Assembly (NCBI GenBank): GCA_937922085.1
Contig: CAKZVD010000027.1
Span: forward strand, 1 to 64,000
DNA from: an uncultured Tenacibaculum sp.
GTDB taxonomy: Bacteria; Bacteroidota; Bacteroidia; Flavobacteriales; Flavobacteriaceae
Length of the DNA stretch: 64,000 nucleotides
Reading direction: 5' to 3'
Below the pieces are notes generated by a model, which was not told the DNA's origin, made no database searches, and was given only the letters and a program-made list of their open reading frames with translations. Shown one piece after another: positions 17,693 to 26,450 of the stretch (its first letter is position 1; every line of letters begins with the position of its first letter). The position numbers and the translations under genes are program-made.

Positions 17693-19426
17693 ATGCAACT
17701 TACACTACTAGATTATTCTATTATTGCTCTATTCTTTATCATTTCATTATATATTGGTATCCGTGCTTCAAAATCAGCAGGTAAAAATAGTTCTGAGTTT
17801 TTCTTATCTGGTAGAAACATGCCTTGGTGGTTATTAGGCGTTTCTATGGTAGCAACTACTTTTGCTGCTGATACTCCTGGTTTAGTAACAGAATTAGTAC
17901 GTAAGAATGGTGTTTCTGGTAACTGGGTATGGTGGGCAATGCTATTAACAGGTATGTTAACTGTGTTTTTTTATGCCAAACTTTGGCGAAAATCTGGTAT
18001 TACCACCGATTTAGAATTTTATGAATTACGATATTCTGGTAAAACAGCTGGTTTTCTAAGAGGTTTTAGAGCTATTTATTTAGGTGTTATCTTTAATGTT
18101 ATTACCATGGCAGGTGTTTGTTTAGCTGGAGCTAAAATTGCATCTATTTTACTAGGTATTTCTCAAGGTGAAATGTTAATTTACTCTTCTATTATTGTGG
18201 TTATCTATTCTTCTTTAGGAGGTTTAAAAGGTGTACTGCTTACCGATTTTGTTCAATTCATTATTGCAATGGTAGGTTCTGTATGGGCTACAATTTATAT
18301 ACTAAACTTACCTGAAATTGGAGGTTTAAGTAATTTATTATCTCAACCAATAGTTAGCACTAAATTAAATATGCTTCCTGATTTTTCTAATACGGAGACT
18401 TTAATTACGTTAGTTATCATTCCTTTTGCTGTACAATGGTGGAGTACTTGGTACCCTGGTGCTGAACCTGGTGGTGGTGGTTACATTGCACAAAGAATGT
18501 TGGCTGCTAAGGATGAGAAAAATGCAACATGGGCTACTTTATTTTTCAACTTTGCCCATTACGCTTTACGTCCGTGGCCATGGATTTTAGTTGGTTTAGC
18601 CTCATTAGTTATTTTTCCTAGCTTGGAAAGTATTAATACTGCTTTCCCTAATTTAACAGATGATATACAAGGGCATGATATTGCTTATGCTGCTATGATG
18701 ACGTATTTACCTGCTGGATTGTTAGGTATTGTATTAACCTCTTTAATTGCTGCTTTTATGAGTACCATTTCTACTCAATTAAATTGGGGTAGTTCTTATA
18801 TTGTAAATGATTTGTACAGTCGTTTTATAAATCCCGAAGCTTCTGAAAAGCAAAAAGTGATTGTGGGTAGAATAGCTACTGTTATATTAATGATTTGTGC
18901 TGCTTTATTTTCTCTTGTTCTTGATTCAGCTAAAGGTGTATTTGATTTATTACTACAAATTGGTGCTGGTACTGGTCTTTTATTTATTCTACGTTGGTTT
19001 TGGCACAGAATTAACCCTTTAAGTGAAATTGCTGCAATGGCTATTTCTTTTATTATTGCTTTTATCTTTTTCATAAATGGAAAGTTAGAAACTCCATTAT
19101 TTGAAATTGCTGGCCATTGGCAACTAATAATTGGTGTAACAATTACCACTATTGGATGGGTTATAGTAACATTATTAACCAAACCTACAGATAAAGATAC
19201 TCTTCAAAATTTTAATAGTTTAATATTCGGAGATGAAAGTAAATTTAAAAACATTGGTCCTAAAATAGCCGCTTTTTTAATTGGTACATTTGGTGTTTAT
19301 AGTTTTTTATTTGCTACTGGTAATTGGATCTACGGAAAAACGACTAATGCTATACTATTAAGTGTAAGTGCTCTTTTTTGCACAATATGTATACAACAAC
19401 TTTGGAAACGTAAATATCTTGAATAA
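17693..19426 (+). CDS. sodium:solute symporter (SSS family)
   Basis: This 577-residue inner-membrane transporter has about 13-14 hydrophobic segments. Typical SSS features are FFLSGRNMPWWLLGVSMVATTF (first half seen at about 36-55), the region YSSLGGLKGVLLTDFVQF (about 171-188), and AAFMSTISTQLNWGSSYIVNDLY (starting about 350). It imports a solute with Na+. The substrate cannot be read from sequence. It is followed after 4 bp by an AraC-type regulator, which may control it. Confidence 0.92.
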   Translation: MQLTLLDYSIIALFFIISLYIGIRASKSAGKNSSEFFLSGRNMPWWLLGVSMVATTFAADTPGLVTELVRKNGVSGNWVWWAMLLTGMLTVFFYAKLWRKSGITTDLEFYELRYSGKTAGFLRGFRAIYLGVIFNVITMAGVCLAGAKIASILLGISQGEMLIYSSIIVVIYSSLGGLKGVLLTDFVQFIIAMVGSVWATIYILNLPEIGGLSNLLSQPIVSTKLNMLPDFSNTETLITLVIIPFAVQWWSTWYPGAEPGGGGYIAQRMLAAKDEKNATWATLFFNFAHYALRPWPWILVGLASLVIFPSLESINTAFPNLTDDIQGHDIAYAAMMTYLPAGLLGIVLTSLIAAFMSTISTQLNWGSSYIVNDLYSRFINPEASEKQKVIVGRIATVILMICAALFSLVLDSAKGVFDLLLQIGAGTGLLFILRWFWHRINPLSEIAAMAISFIIAFIFFINGKLETPLFEIAGHWQLIIGVTITTIGWVIVTLLTKPTDKDTLQNFNSLIFGDESKFKNIGPKIAAFLIGTFGVYSFLFATGNWIYGKTTNAILLSVSALFCTICIQQLWKRKYLE

Positions 19427-19430
19427 AATT

Positions 19431-20150
19431 ATGGTTACTAAAATAAGCAACAATCAAAATATAATAGTTAAAGGTTATGGTATTTTAATTCTTGTTTCTG
19501 GAAGTATTACCATAGAAAATAAAGAGAAAAACTTTATTCTAAATACTACCAAATTTGGTTTTGTTAACTCTAATTTTAATATAATAGCTGCTTCTCCTTA
19601 TTTTGAAGGGACTTTTATTGATTTGAATACAGATTTATTTCCAAATATTTATAATTCAATTAAAAGCATAAATCAGTTTTTTAACTTCTTATCTATAAAA
19701 AACGTAGATAGTAAAAAAAGAAGTTTGAGTACCATTAATAATCTAAATAAAGAAAATACCCGTTTACTTGAGAGTTATGTTCATGTTTTAACAAATGAAT
19801 TAATTGAAGACTATATTTCTTTATTAAAGAAAAAAACAATCTTTCAAGAATTTGAAAACCTTATTGAAACAAATATTGAACACAATTTTTGTGCAGGTAC
19901 TTATGCTGATATGATGAACATTCCATTAAAAAAACTCATTAAAGAAGTTAAAGTTAAAACCAATAAAACCCCTTGTAATATTATTACTGATAAAGTTATT
20001 AGTTTGGCTAAAGAAAAATTATTAAGCTCAGATAACACTAGTCAAATGATTGCTTATCAATTAGGGTTTGATGATCCTTATTATTTTATAAAATATTTTA
20101 AAAAGAATACCTCTTATACTCCTACTCAATTTAGAGCTACATTTAAATAA
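19431..20150 (+). CDS. AraC-family transcriptional regulator
   Basis: The C-terminal part of this protein carries the AraC double helix-turn-helix, including KLLSSDNTSQMIAYQLGFDD and YYFIKYFKKNTSYTPTQFR. The N-terminal about 130 residues look like a cupin-type sensor (ILVSGSITIENKEKNFIL). I chose ATG 19431 (239 residues), four bases after the symporter stop. The frame is open further upstream to 19368 but would overlap the symporter gene. It probably responds to a small molecule and controls the symporter gene or the peroxiredoxin gene that follows. Confidence 0.88.
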   Translation: MVTKISNNQNIIVKGYGILILVSGSITIENKEKNFILNTTKFGFVNSNFNIIAASPYFEGTFIDLNTDLFPNIYNSIKSINQFFNFLSIKNVDSKKRSLSTINNLNKENTRLLESYVHVLTNELIEDYISLLKKKTIFQEFENLIETNIEHNFCAGTYADMMNIPLKKLIKEVKVKTNKTPCNIITDKVISLAKEKLLSSDNTSQMIAYQLGFDDPYYFIKYFKKNTSYTPTQFRATFK

Positions 20151-20249
20151 TTAAGGTAAAATGGGAATTTTTTCCATCATTTAGATTTTAAAGCCATTTT
20201 ATCCCTTTTATTTATCAATCATCTTTGTAATCATTAATTAAAAGCAAAA

Positions 20250-20900
20250 ATGATGAGTTTATCTACAATATTATCGGAAAGAAAGGCAAACAATAAAAAA
20301 AACATTCCAACAGAAAAATGGACTGTTATGGAACATAGCACTAATGATCTTAAAAAACAAAAACTAAGTAATAAAGCTATTAAATCAGGTAACCTACTTC
20401 CTGAATTCAAATTACCTAATGTTCACAATAAAGTAATTTCTTTAAATGAAATCACTTCAGATTTCTTAATTATTTCTTTTTATAGAGGTGGATGGTGTCC
20501 GTTTTGTAATCTTGAATTAAAGGCTTTACAAAATATACTTCCTGATTTAAAAAAAATGAATACTGAGTTGGTTGCTATTTCTCCAGAAACTCCAGATAAT
20601 TCTTTAACTACCTCAGAAAAAAATGAATTAGGTTTTACAGTTTTAAGTGATCTTAACAATTCTTATGCAAAATCTTTAGGTTTGGTTTTTCAACTACCAG
20701 AAGATTTAAGAGAAGTATATCATTCTTTTAACATTGATGTTCCTAAACACAATAAAAACAAAGATTATGAGTTACCAATGCCTGCTACTTATATTTTAAA
20801 TAAAAAAAGAGAAATTATCTATGATTTTATCCCTGAGGATTATACAGAAAGATTAAACCCTTCTACTATTTTAAATATTCTTAAAAAAGCACAGCAATAA
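20250..20900 (+). CDS. AhpC/TSA-type peroxiredoxin-like protein
   Basis: This 216-residue thioredoxin-fold protein has GGWCPFCNLEL (CxxC, about residues 85-95) where peroxiredoxins carry the peroxidatic cysteine, and the typical FYRGGW strand before it. The N-terminal about 60 residues are a helical extension. It probably reduces hydroperoxides in the cytoplasm. TTT-N19-CATCTTTG (20198-20227) is a near-consensus promoter. It ends at the bidirectional terminator 20905-20951. Confidence 0.87.
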   Translation: MMSLSTILSERKANNKKNIPTEKWTVMEHSTNDLKKQKLSNKAIKSGNLLPEFKLPNVHNKVISLNEITSDFLIISFYRGGWCPFCNLELKALQNILPDLKKMNTELVAISPETPDNSLTTSEKNELGFTVLSDLNNSYAKSLGLVFQLPEDLREVYHSFNIDVPKHNKNKDYELPMPATYILNKKREIIYDFIPEDYTERLNPSTILNILKKAQQ

Positions 20901-20904
20901 AATA

Positions 20905-20951
20905 AAACAACACCAAAATCTTTCATTAAAAAAAGAACTTTGGTGTTGTTT
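20905..20951. terminator. bidirectional terminator between peroxiredoxin and DsbA-like genes
   Basis: AAACAACACCAAA (20905-20917) and TTTGGTGTTGTTT (20939-20951) are perfect 13-bp arms between convergent genes, with A/T runs on both sides. Confidence 0.85.
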
Positions 20952-20975
20952 CTTACTAAATAAGGATTTTTAATA

Positions 20976-21797
20976 TTAATGAAGTCCGTTTTTTAATTTT
21001 AAATCTAACTCTTTAAAACTTAAATAACCACTACATAATAATTGTTGCTGTCCGTTTTTTTCTAAAACTAAACTAGGCATACCAGTTAATCCTTTACTTT
21101 TAAAACTATTAAACTCTTTTAAAGCCGCTTCTTTATATTCAGGTAAATCCATTGCTTTTTTAAACTCAGCTTTATCTAAACCAATTTTTTCAACATACTT
21201 TAAATATCCTTCTATATTATTTGCACTTAAACCATCTTTATAAAAAGCAGACAATAAAATCTCTGCAAATTCAAATTGCTTTTCAGGAGCTTTATCTTTT
21301 ACTATACAAAGAGCTATTGATGGATACATAGAGTCTAATAACATTTCTCCACTACCAAACAAAATATTTAAAAAATCTTTTCCAAAATTTACACCTGTTC
21401 GTTCTTCAACAAATTTATAAGCTCCTTGTTTAATATAAGCTGCTACATCATTTATTTTTCCTACTCGCTCCCCAGTAAACAATCCACCACTTATTACTTC
21501 TACCTCTACTTCACCGTCATATTCTTTCACTATATTTTCCATAACTGTTGAAAAACCATAACACCAGCCACAAAGAGCATCGTAATAATAAATAAGCTTA
21601 GGCATATCTTTCTTACTTCCTTTTTTTACTACTTCATTCAAAGGTTTATCTTCAACAACCTTGCAACTTCCATCCTCAGGATCACAAACTAATCCTTTTT
21701 TTTCATCTTTATTCATTATTTCTTTTTGTTGTGAATAACAAGTTATACTGCATAGAATAATAGCTAGAAACAATAATATACATTTCTTTATAAACAT
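20976..21797 (-). CDS. DsbA-family thiol oxidoreductase, exported
   Basis: This 273-residue protein has a signal peptide (to about residue 22, CYSQ) and a linker with two cysteines (CDPEDGSC). A DsbA/FrnE-like thioredoxin fold follows, with the active motif CGWC (in DALCGWCYGFS, about 73-83) and the cis-Pro region TGMPSLVLEKNG (about 238-249). It probably acts in periplasmic disulfide exchange. The extra Cys pair ahead of the domain is unusual. It is 30 bp from the NmrA-type gene upstream, so probably in its operon. Confidence 0.85.
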   Translation of the reverse strand: MFIKKCILLFLAIILCSITCYSQQKEIMNKDEKKGLVCDPEDGSCKVVEDKPLNEVVKKGSKKDMPKLIYYYDALCGWCYGFSTVMENIVKEYDGEVEVEVISGGLFTGERVGKINDVAAYIKQGAYKFVEERTGVNFGKDFLNILFGSGEMLLDSMYPSIALCIVKDKAPEKQFEFAEILLSAFYKDGLSANNIEGYLKYVEKIGLDKAEFKKAMDLPEYKEAALKEFNSFKSKGLTGMPSLVLEKNGQQQLLCSGYLSFKELDLKLKNGLH

Positions 21798-21826
21798 AAT
21801 TAAAAGCTACAATTAATTACATTTAA

Positions 21827-22708
21827 TTAGCTTAAATTCCAATTAACAGATTTTGCCCAATCTTCTAAACTTTCAGGAGTAACTCCTAGTTTTTCTTGAG
21901 AATCTAAAAAAGCCTTTTGAGTTAATGTTTCTCTATTAGATTCAACATACCTATATAAATTAGATATTTCTCTTCCTGCTAATTCTCCAAAAGCAGGTGA
22001 AATTTGTTGTTCAAAATCGTTTGGAGTAACACTTACAAAATTCAAAGGCTTTCCTAATTCTTTCGATATTACTTCACTAATTTCTTCTCCAGTTAACAAG
22101 TTTCCTCCTATTGGTAATACTTCACCTGCTAAAGCTGGTTTATCAACTGCTGAACTTACATATTTTGCTAAATCATTATGACTTATCCATGGTAATTTTT
22201 TTTCAGATTTTACTGGATAAGGAACTATAGAATGTTCATGTAAAACAGGTATAGACCAAGGTGCCGCAATATTATCTATATATATATCTGGTACTAGAGT
22301 TATTACATTTAATTTAGAAGCATCTAATATGTTTTTAATTTCAATCTTCATATCTAATGCTAAAAAGCCTGTTTCTTCTGTTGGTAAATCAAAAGATGCG
22401 TTGTAAACTACTAATGGTACATTTTCTTCTTTTGCTGCCTCTACAAAATTACTTGTATATTCTTTAGCTTTTTCTACATCAAATACTAAAGGGATTGTAA
22501 ACACCGCTGCTTCAACATTTTTTAATGCTTCCTTTATTGATTCTTTATTTTCAAAACTTCCTTTTAATATTTCTAAGTTAGTTTTAGAAACTACTTTTTC
22601 TTCTGATGAAGTTAATGAAGTTACATTATTACCTTTGGCTATAATTTCTCTAACAATTGCTCCTCCTTGAAAACCTGTTGCTCCTGAAATAAATATCTTT
22701 TTTCCCAT
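21827..22708 (-). CDS. NmrA-type NAD(P)-binding oxidoreductase
   Basis: A Rossmann-fold protein with the N-terminal GATGFQGGAIVREI glycine motif, of the NmrA/atypical-SDR family (QorB-like, quinone-reductase-related). I chose ATG 22708 (293 residues, MGKKIFISGATG). The frame is open to 22792, but that extension would run across the promoter and operator sequences. The likely function is NAD(P)H-dependent reduction or redox sensing. It precedes the DsbA-like gene, and the upstream palindrome suggests HxlR control. Confidence 0.86.
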   Translation of the reverse strand: MGKKIFISGATGFQGGAIVREIIAKGNNVTSLTSSEEKVVSKTNLEILKGSFENKESIKEALKNVEAAVFTIPLVFDVEKAKEYTSNFVEAAKEENVPLVVYNASFDLPTEETGFLALDMKIEIKNILDASKLNVITLVPDIYIDNIAAPWSIPVLHEHSIVPYPVKSEKKLPWISHNDLAKYVSSAVDKPALAGEVLPIGGNLLTGEEISEVISKELGKPLNFVSVTPNDFEQQISPAFGELAGREISNLYRYVESNRETLTQKAFLDSQEKLGVTPESLEDWAKSVNWNLS

Positions 22709-22732
22709 TCTTTTAAGTTTTATAATTGAATA

Positions 22733-22786
22733 CAAATTTACGCATTCAACTAACTTTACGAAAGTACCTACATAAAAGTAGGGTAC
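22733..22786 (-). promoter_or_regulatory. HxlR-like operator over the NmrA/DsbA promoter
   Basis: On the minus strand a -7-like TAAATTTG (22740-22733) lies 25 bp before the ATG. Upstream of it are CCTAC-ATAAAA-GTAGG (22767-22782, flanked by GTA/TAC) and a second palindrome, ACTTTACGAAAGT (22753-22765), over the -33 position. Such GTAC/GTAGG dyads are typical HxlR sites, and HxlR proteins often control NmrA-like quinone reductases (QorR/QorB). No HxlR gene is in the window. Confidence 0.55.
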
Positions 22787-22889
22787 AAACATAAAAGTTA
22801 GTTTAACTGATAATCAGTATTTTAAAAATAAAAAAAAGTGAAAGTTTTATATTAAGAACCAAAATTTAATATAAAAACAGGTAGTAAAC

Positions 22890-24314
22890 TTAATTTATAG
22901 TTTGATAATTGAGAATTATTTTCTGAATATCTTCATTACTACTCACTAATGGAAATAGCTCTTTAATAATTTTATGATGTTCAAAATCTATATTTAATCC
23001 TTTTTCTAAATGAGGCAATGCATGTTTTTTATCATTGTTTATCATAAACAAACCAAATAATCTATATTCTATTTCTGCAAATTCTCTATATGTTTTCTTT
23101 GCTCTTAAAAGAATATCCATAGCATCCTTAAAATCTCCTAAAAACAATAAAACATCTGCTAAAGCTATATAAATTTCAATTTCTATATCTCCTAAATTAA
23201 TACAAGTTTTAAAAGCTTTTACAGCTTCTTCATAAAAATTAAGCTCAATATTTACTTCAGCATATTTTCTCCAGTACAATGAATTAGAATCATCTATTTG
23301 TAATGCCTTATTTACATAATAAATAGCTTTATGATAATTTTCTGCCTCACAATATATATCTGTTAATAATAACCAAGCTCTATCTAATAAAGGATCTTCA
23401 TATACTGCTTTTTTATAGTATTCTATAGCAGTACCAGGAGCTTCAATTTTTTCATAACATTCCCCTATTCTAATATAAGCATAAGCAGTTGGGTCATCTA
23501 ATTGTAAAGTTATTATATAATTTTCTATTGCTTCTTCAAACAACTCTAGTTTTTCTAATGTTTTTGCTTTTTCTAAATATCCTCCTATAAAAGTTTCATC
23601 AACTAAAACAGCATATTCAAAAGCTTTTAGAGCATCTTCAAATTTTTCTAACTCAAAATATTGTTTCCCTAATTGATGCCAAGCGACTTCACTATAAGGG
23701 TTTCTATCTATATATTTATTTAAAAAACGTATCGAAGCTTCATAATCTTCTTGCATTTCAAAGCAATAGACAATATTATACAATGACGAATAATCTTCAT
23801 AATCTACATCAATACATTTTGCAAAATTTAATTGTGCATTTTCATAATCATCTAAGTACAAGTACTCCATACCTATCATTGCCCATACATCTACAGGATC
23901 TTCTACAAAGTTCAATGATTTTTTTAAAATCTCAATAGCTTCTTCATGCTTCCTATGTTTCGATAAAATAGTTGCCTTTTGTATAAAAACTTCATCATTA
24001 TTAGGAGCTACAGCTTCTATTTGTGAAATTAAATCTACAGCAGATTCATATTTATCTTCAAAAATAAAAACTTCCACTTTAAATAATTTAAGTGAAATAC
24101 TATTAGGATGTTGTTCTAAACCTAATTGAATTGCTTTTTTAGCTAACGAATGTTTTCCTATGCTTAAATAATGTTGAATTATATTTTCAAATTCAGCAGC
24201 ATCAAAAAAATAAACATTATTGGTTTTCAACATTGACTCAAACTTCGATAAAGACATGTACTTTGAATTTGAATTACTATATAAATCTACTACAAGAACC
24301 TTTTTTATATACAT
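22890..24314 (-). CDS. cytoplasmic TPR protein
   Basis: This 474-residue protein has no signal peptide and is almost entirely made of TPR units (about residues 65-430, roughly eleven), for example AWHQLGKQYFELEKFEDALKAF and WAMIGMEYLYLDDYENAQLNF. It is a widely conserved Bacteroidetes TPR protein of unknown role. The start is uncertain: ATG 24314 or ATG 24257 (MSLSKFESMLKTN), where similarity to relatives appears to begin. It lies alone between divergent genes. Confidence 0.87.
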   Translation of the reverse strand: MYIKKVLVVDLYSNSNSKYMSLSKFESMLKTNNVYFFDAAEFENIIQHYLSIGKHSLAKKAIQLGLEQHPNSISLKLFKVEVFIFEDKYESAVDLISQIEAVAPNNDEVFIQKATILSKHRKHEEAIEILKKSLNFVEDPVDVWAMIGMEYLYLDDYENAQLNFAKCIDVDYEDYSSLYNIVYCFEMQEDYEASIRFLNKYIDRNPYSEVAWHQLGKQYFELEKFEDALKAFEYAVLVDETFIGGYLEKAKTLEKLELFEEAIENYIITLQLDDPTAYAYIRIGECYEKIEAPGTAIEYYKKAVYEDPLLDRAWLLLTDIYCEAENYHKAIYYVNKALQIDDSNSLYWRKYAEVNIELNFYEEAVKAFKTCINLGDIEIEIYIALADVLLFLGDFKDAMDILLRAKKTYREFAEIEYRLFGLFMINNDKKHALPHLEKGLNIDFEHHKIIKELFPLVSSNEDIQKIILNYQTIN

Positions 24315-24388
24315 AAAAAAATTTTAGTTTTCAACAAACTAATTAACAATATGCTTTATTTACTTAAAAATCATTGGTTTTTATTCAT

Positions 24389-24418
24389 TTGATTTACTTA
24401 ATTATTTGTCTATATTTG
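24389..24418 (+). promoter_or_regulatory. promoter of the DUF2853 gene
   Basis: TTG (24389-24391), 19 nt, then TATATTTG (24411-24418): an exact match to the Bacteroidetes consensus, giving a leader of about 30 nt. It lies inside the longer open frame, which supports the start at 24458. Confidence 0.8.
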
Positions 24419-24457
24419 GGAAACGTCAAAAGACAAGTTAACAAATATTCAAAAATT

Positions 24458-24799
24458 ATGAGCAAATTTGATGAGAAAGTAGAACTGTACCAAAACTTTA
24501 TGGATAAAAAAGGTTTAAAATTTGATGCAGATTTATTAAAAGCAGTAACAAAAGGATTAGGTCCTTCTATTTACAAAAGAGATGCTGAAACAGTTTCTGG
24601 TAGTGATGCTAAAGAGTGTGAAACAGTAAAGAAAAACTTTTTAATTAAAAAGTTAGGTTTAGCTGATAGTCCTAGTTTAGATGAAGCTATTACTGAAGTT
24701 TTAGAACAAATTGGTAAATCTGAAAGAAGTAAATATCGTGCTGTTGTTTATTACCTTTTAACTAAGAAATTTAGCAAAGAGTCTGTTTACGGAATGTAA
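24458..24799 (+). CDS. DUF2853 family protein
   Basis: This small, soluble, helical protein of 113 residues begins MSKFDEKVELYQNFMDKKGL and contains AVTKGLGPSIYKRDAETVS, as in the DUF2853 family. ATG 24458 is preferred over 24374 because a strong promoter lies between them. The function is unknown. It is monocistronic and ended by a good terminator. Confidence 0.88.
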   Translation: MSKFDEKVELYQNFMDKKGLKFDADLLKAVTKGLGPSIYKRDAETVSGSDAKECETVKKNFLIKKLGLADSPSLDEAITEVLEQIGKSERSKYRAVVYYLLTKKFSKESVYGM

Positions 24800-24830
24800 T
24801 TAAAACCAGACTTAGTATAATAAATTAAAA

Positions 24831-24862
24831 AACCTGTATTTAACCAATACAGGTTTTGTTAT
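24831..24862 (+). terminator. terminator after the DUF2853 gene
   Basis: AACCTGTATT (24831-24840), a 5-base loop and AATACAGGTT (24846-24855), followed by TTGTTATTTTT. Confidence 0.8.
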
Positions 24863-24887
24863 TTTTGCAATAACAAACAACAAATTT

Positions 24888-26312
24888 ATGTCTCAATTTA
24901 TTAGTGTCTTCGACATGTTAAAAATTGGAGTTGGTCCTTCTAGTTCCCACACTTTAGGTCCTTGGAGAGCAGCTCAAGAATGGATTAAAAAACTTAAGGT
25001 TAATTCTTTATTTGATAAAACTACTGCTATTAAAGTAGACTTATATGGTTCATTATCTTTAACAGGGAAAGGACACGCTACTGATTTAGCAATACTTTTA
25101 GGTCTAAGTGGTACCGATCCAGAATTTATTCCTATTGAAAATATTGATCAAATCATTCATAAAATTAAGAGTACTAAAACCATCTTATTTAATGAAGAAA
25201 AAGAAATTAATTTTCTTTTAGAGCATATTGTTTTTAATAGAGATTTTTTACCTTTTCATTCAAACGGACTTACATTTAGAGCTTTTGATAGTAATGATAT
25301 AGAAATTTCTTCAGAAACATTTTATTCTATTGGAGGTGGTTTTGTAGTACAAGAAAACGCTCCTTTGAGTAAAAAGAAGGAAATTGATCACAAATTCCCT
25401 TATCCTATTAACAAAGCAATAGATTTAGATAATTACTGTAAGGAATTTACGAAAACGATTTCTGAAATTGTTTTTGAAAATGAACTTGTTTTAAAAACAG
25501 AAGATGAAATTAATAATAAATTAGATGGTATTTGGAATACCATGCTAGAATGCATGTACATTGGTTGTCATACAGAAGGTATATTACCTGGTGGTTTAAA
25601 AGTAAAACGAAGGGCTTTTCCTACGCATAAAAAACTTATTAAAGATACTGAGTATACGAATAAAGAAGAATGGCTAACAGGTATAAGAACAACGAAAGTA
25701 AAGTTTAGAGAAATTTTAAAATGGGTAAGTTGTCTTGCTTTATCTGTTAATGAAGTAAATGCTGCTTTAGGTCGTGTTGTTACTGCCCCAACTAATGGAA
25801 GCGCTGGCGTTATTCCTGCTGTATTAATGTATTATATGGTAATAGAAAACCATGAAGCAACGATAGAGCATGTTCGAAAATTTTTATTAGTTGCTGGTGA
25901 AATAGGTAGTGTTTTTAAGAAAAATGCAACTATTTCTGCTGCTATGGGAGGTTGTCAGGCAGAAATTGGAGTTTCTTCTGCAATGGCTGCTGCTGCATTA
26001 ACCGAATTATTGGGTGGTACTCCTTCTCAGTGCTTAGAGGCTGCTGAAATAGCAATGGAACATCATTTAGGCTTAACTTGTGATCCTATTGGTGGTTTGG
26101 TACAAATTCCGTGTATTGAACGAAATGCAATGGGAGCAATTAAAGCTATAAACGCAGCTGAATTGGCTTTAGAGAGAGATCCTAACGACGCAATAGTACC
26201 TTTAGATAAAGTAATAGAAACTATGTGGGAAACTGCTAAGGATATGAGTAGAAACTATAAAGAAACTTCTGAAGGTGGTTTAGCAATTACTGTTGGTTTA
26301 GCAGATTGTTAA
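24888..26312 (+). CDS. sdaA: L-serine ammonia-lyase (iron-sulfur type, single chain)
   Basis: This 474-residue enzyme deaminates L-serine to pyruvate with a [4Fe-4S] cluster. It has the N-terminal beta-domain motif GPSSSHTLGPWRAA (residues 17-30), NGSAGVIPA, and the three cluster cysteines in GGCQAEIG, LTCDPIGG and IPCIERNAMG. It is the fused single-polypeptide form as in E. coli SdaA, and is complete. A -7-like TATTTTTG lies at 24860-24867. RidA (12237) would protect against the aminoacrylate side product. Confidence 0.95.
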   Translation: MSQFISVFDMLKIGVGPSSSHTLGPWRAAQEWIKKLKVNSLFDKTTAIKVDLYGSLSLTGKGHATDLAILLGLSGTDPEFIPIENIDQIIHKIKSTKTILFNEEKEINFLLEHIVFNRDFLPFHSNGLTFRAFDSNDIEISSETFYSIGGGFVVQENAPLSKKKEIDHKFPYPINKAIDLDNYCKEFTKTISEIVFENELVLKTEDEINNKLDGIWNTMLECMYIGCHTEGILPGGLKVKRRAFPTHKKLIKDTEYTNKEEWLTGIRTTKVKFREILKWVSCLALSVNEVNAALGRVVTAPTNGSAGVIPAVLMYYMVIENHEATIEHVRKFLLVAGEIGSVFKKNATISAAMGGCQAEIGVSSAMAAAALTELLGGTPSQCLEAAEIAMEHHLGLTCDPIGGLVQIPCIERNAMGAIKAINAAELALERDPNDAIVPLDKVIETMWETAKDMSRNYKETSEGGLAITVGLADC

Positions 26313-26450
26313 ACTGATGACATTAATAGTTTAAGGAATAATCTTTTAAATGAATTCTTAAAATGTAAAAGATTGGAATAAATCTGTATGGATTTGTGAA
26401 AATTTAGGAATTACAATTCTACAGAATTCACATATTCTAAATATTAAATA

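Noticed and set aside
19368..19430. Upstream start for the AraC regulator overlapping the symporter.
   Set aside because: The extension has no regulator-like sequence, and ATG 19431 sits 4 bp after the symporter stop as expected in an operon.
22709..22792. N-terminal extension of the NmrA-type protein.
   Set aside because: It would run through the promoter/operator, and the Rossmann motif starts directly at MGKKIFISGATG.
24374..24457. Longer N-terminus for the DUF2853 protein.
   Set aside because: A consensus promoter at 24389-24418 lies inside it, and family similarity begins at 24458.
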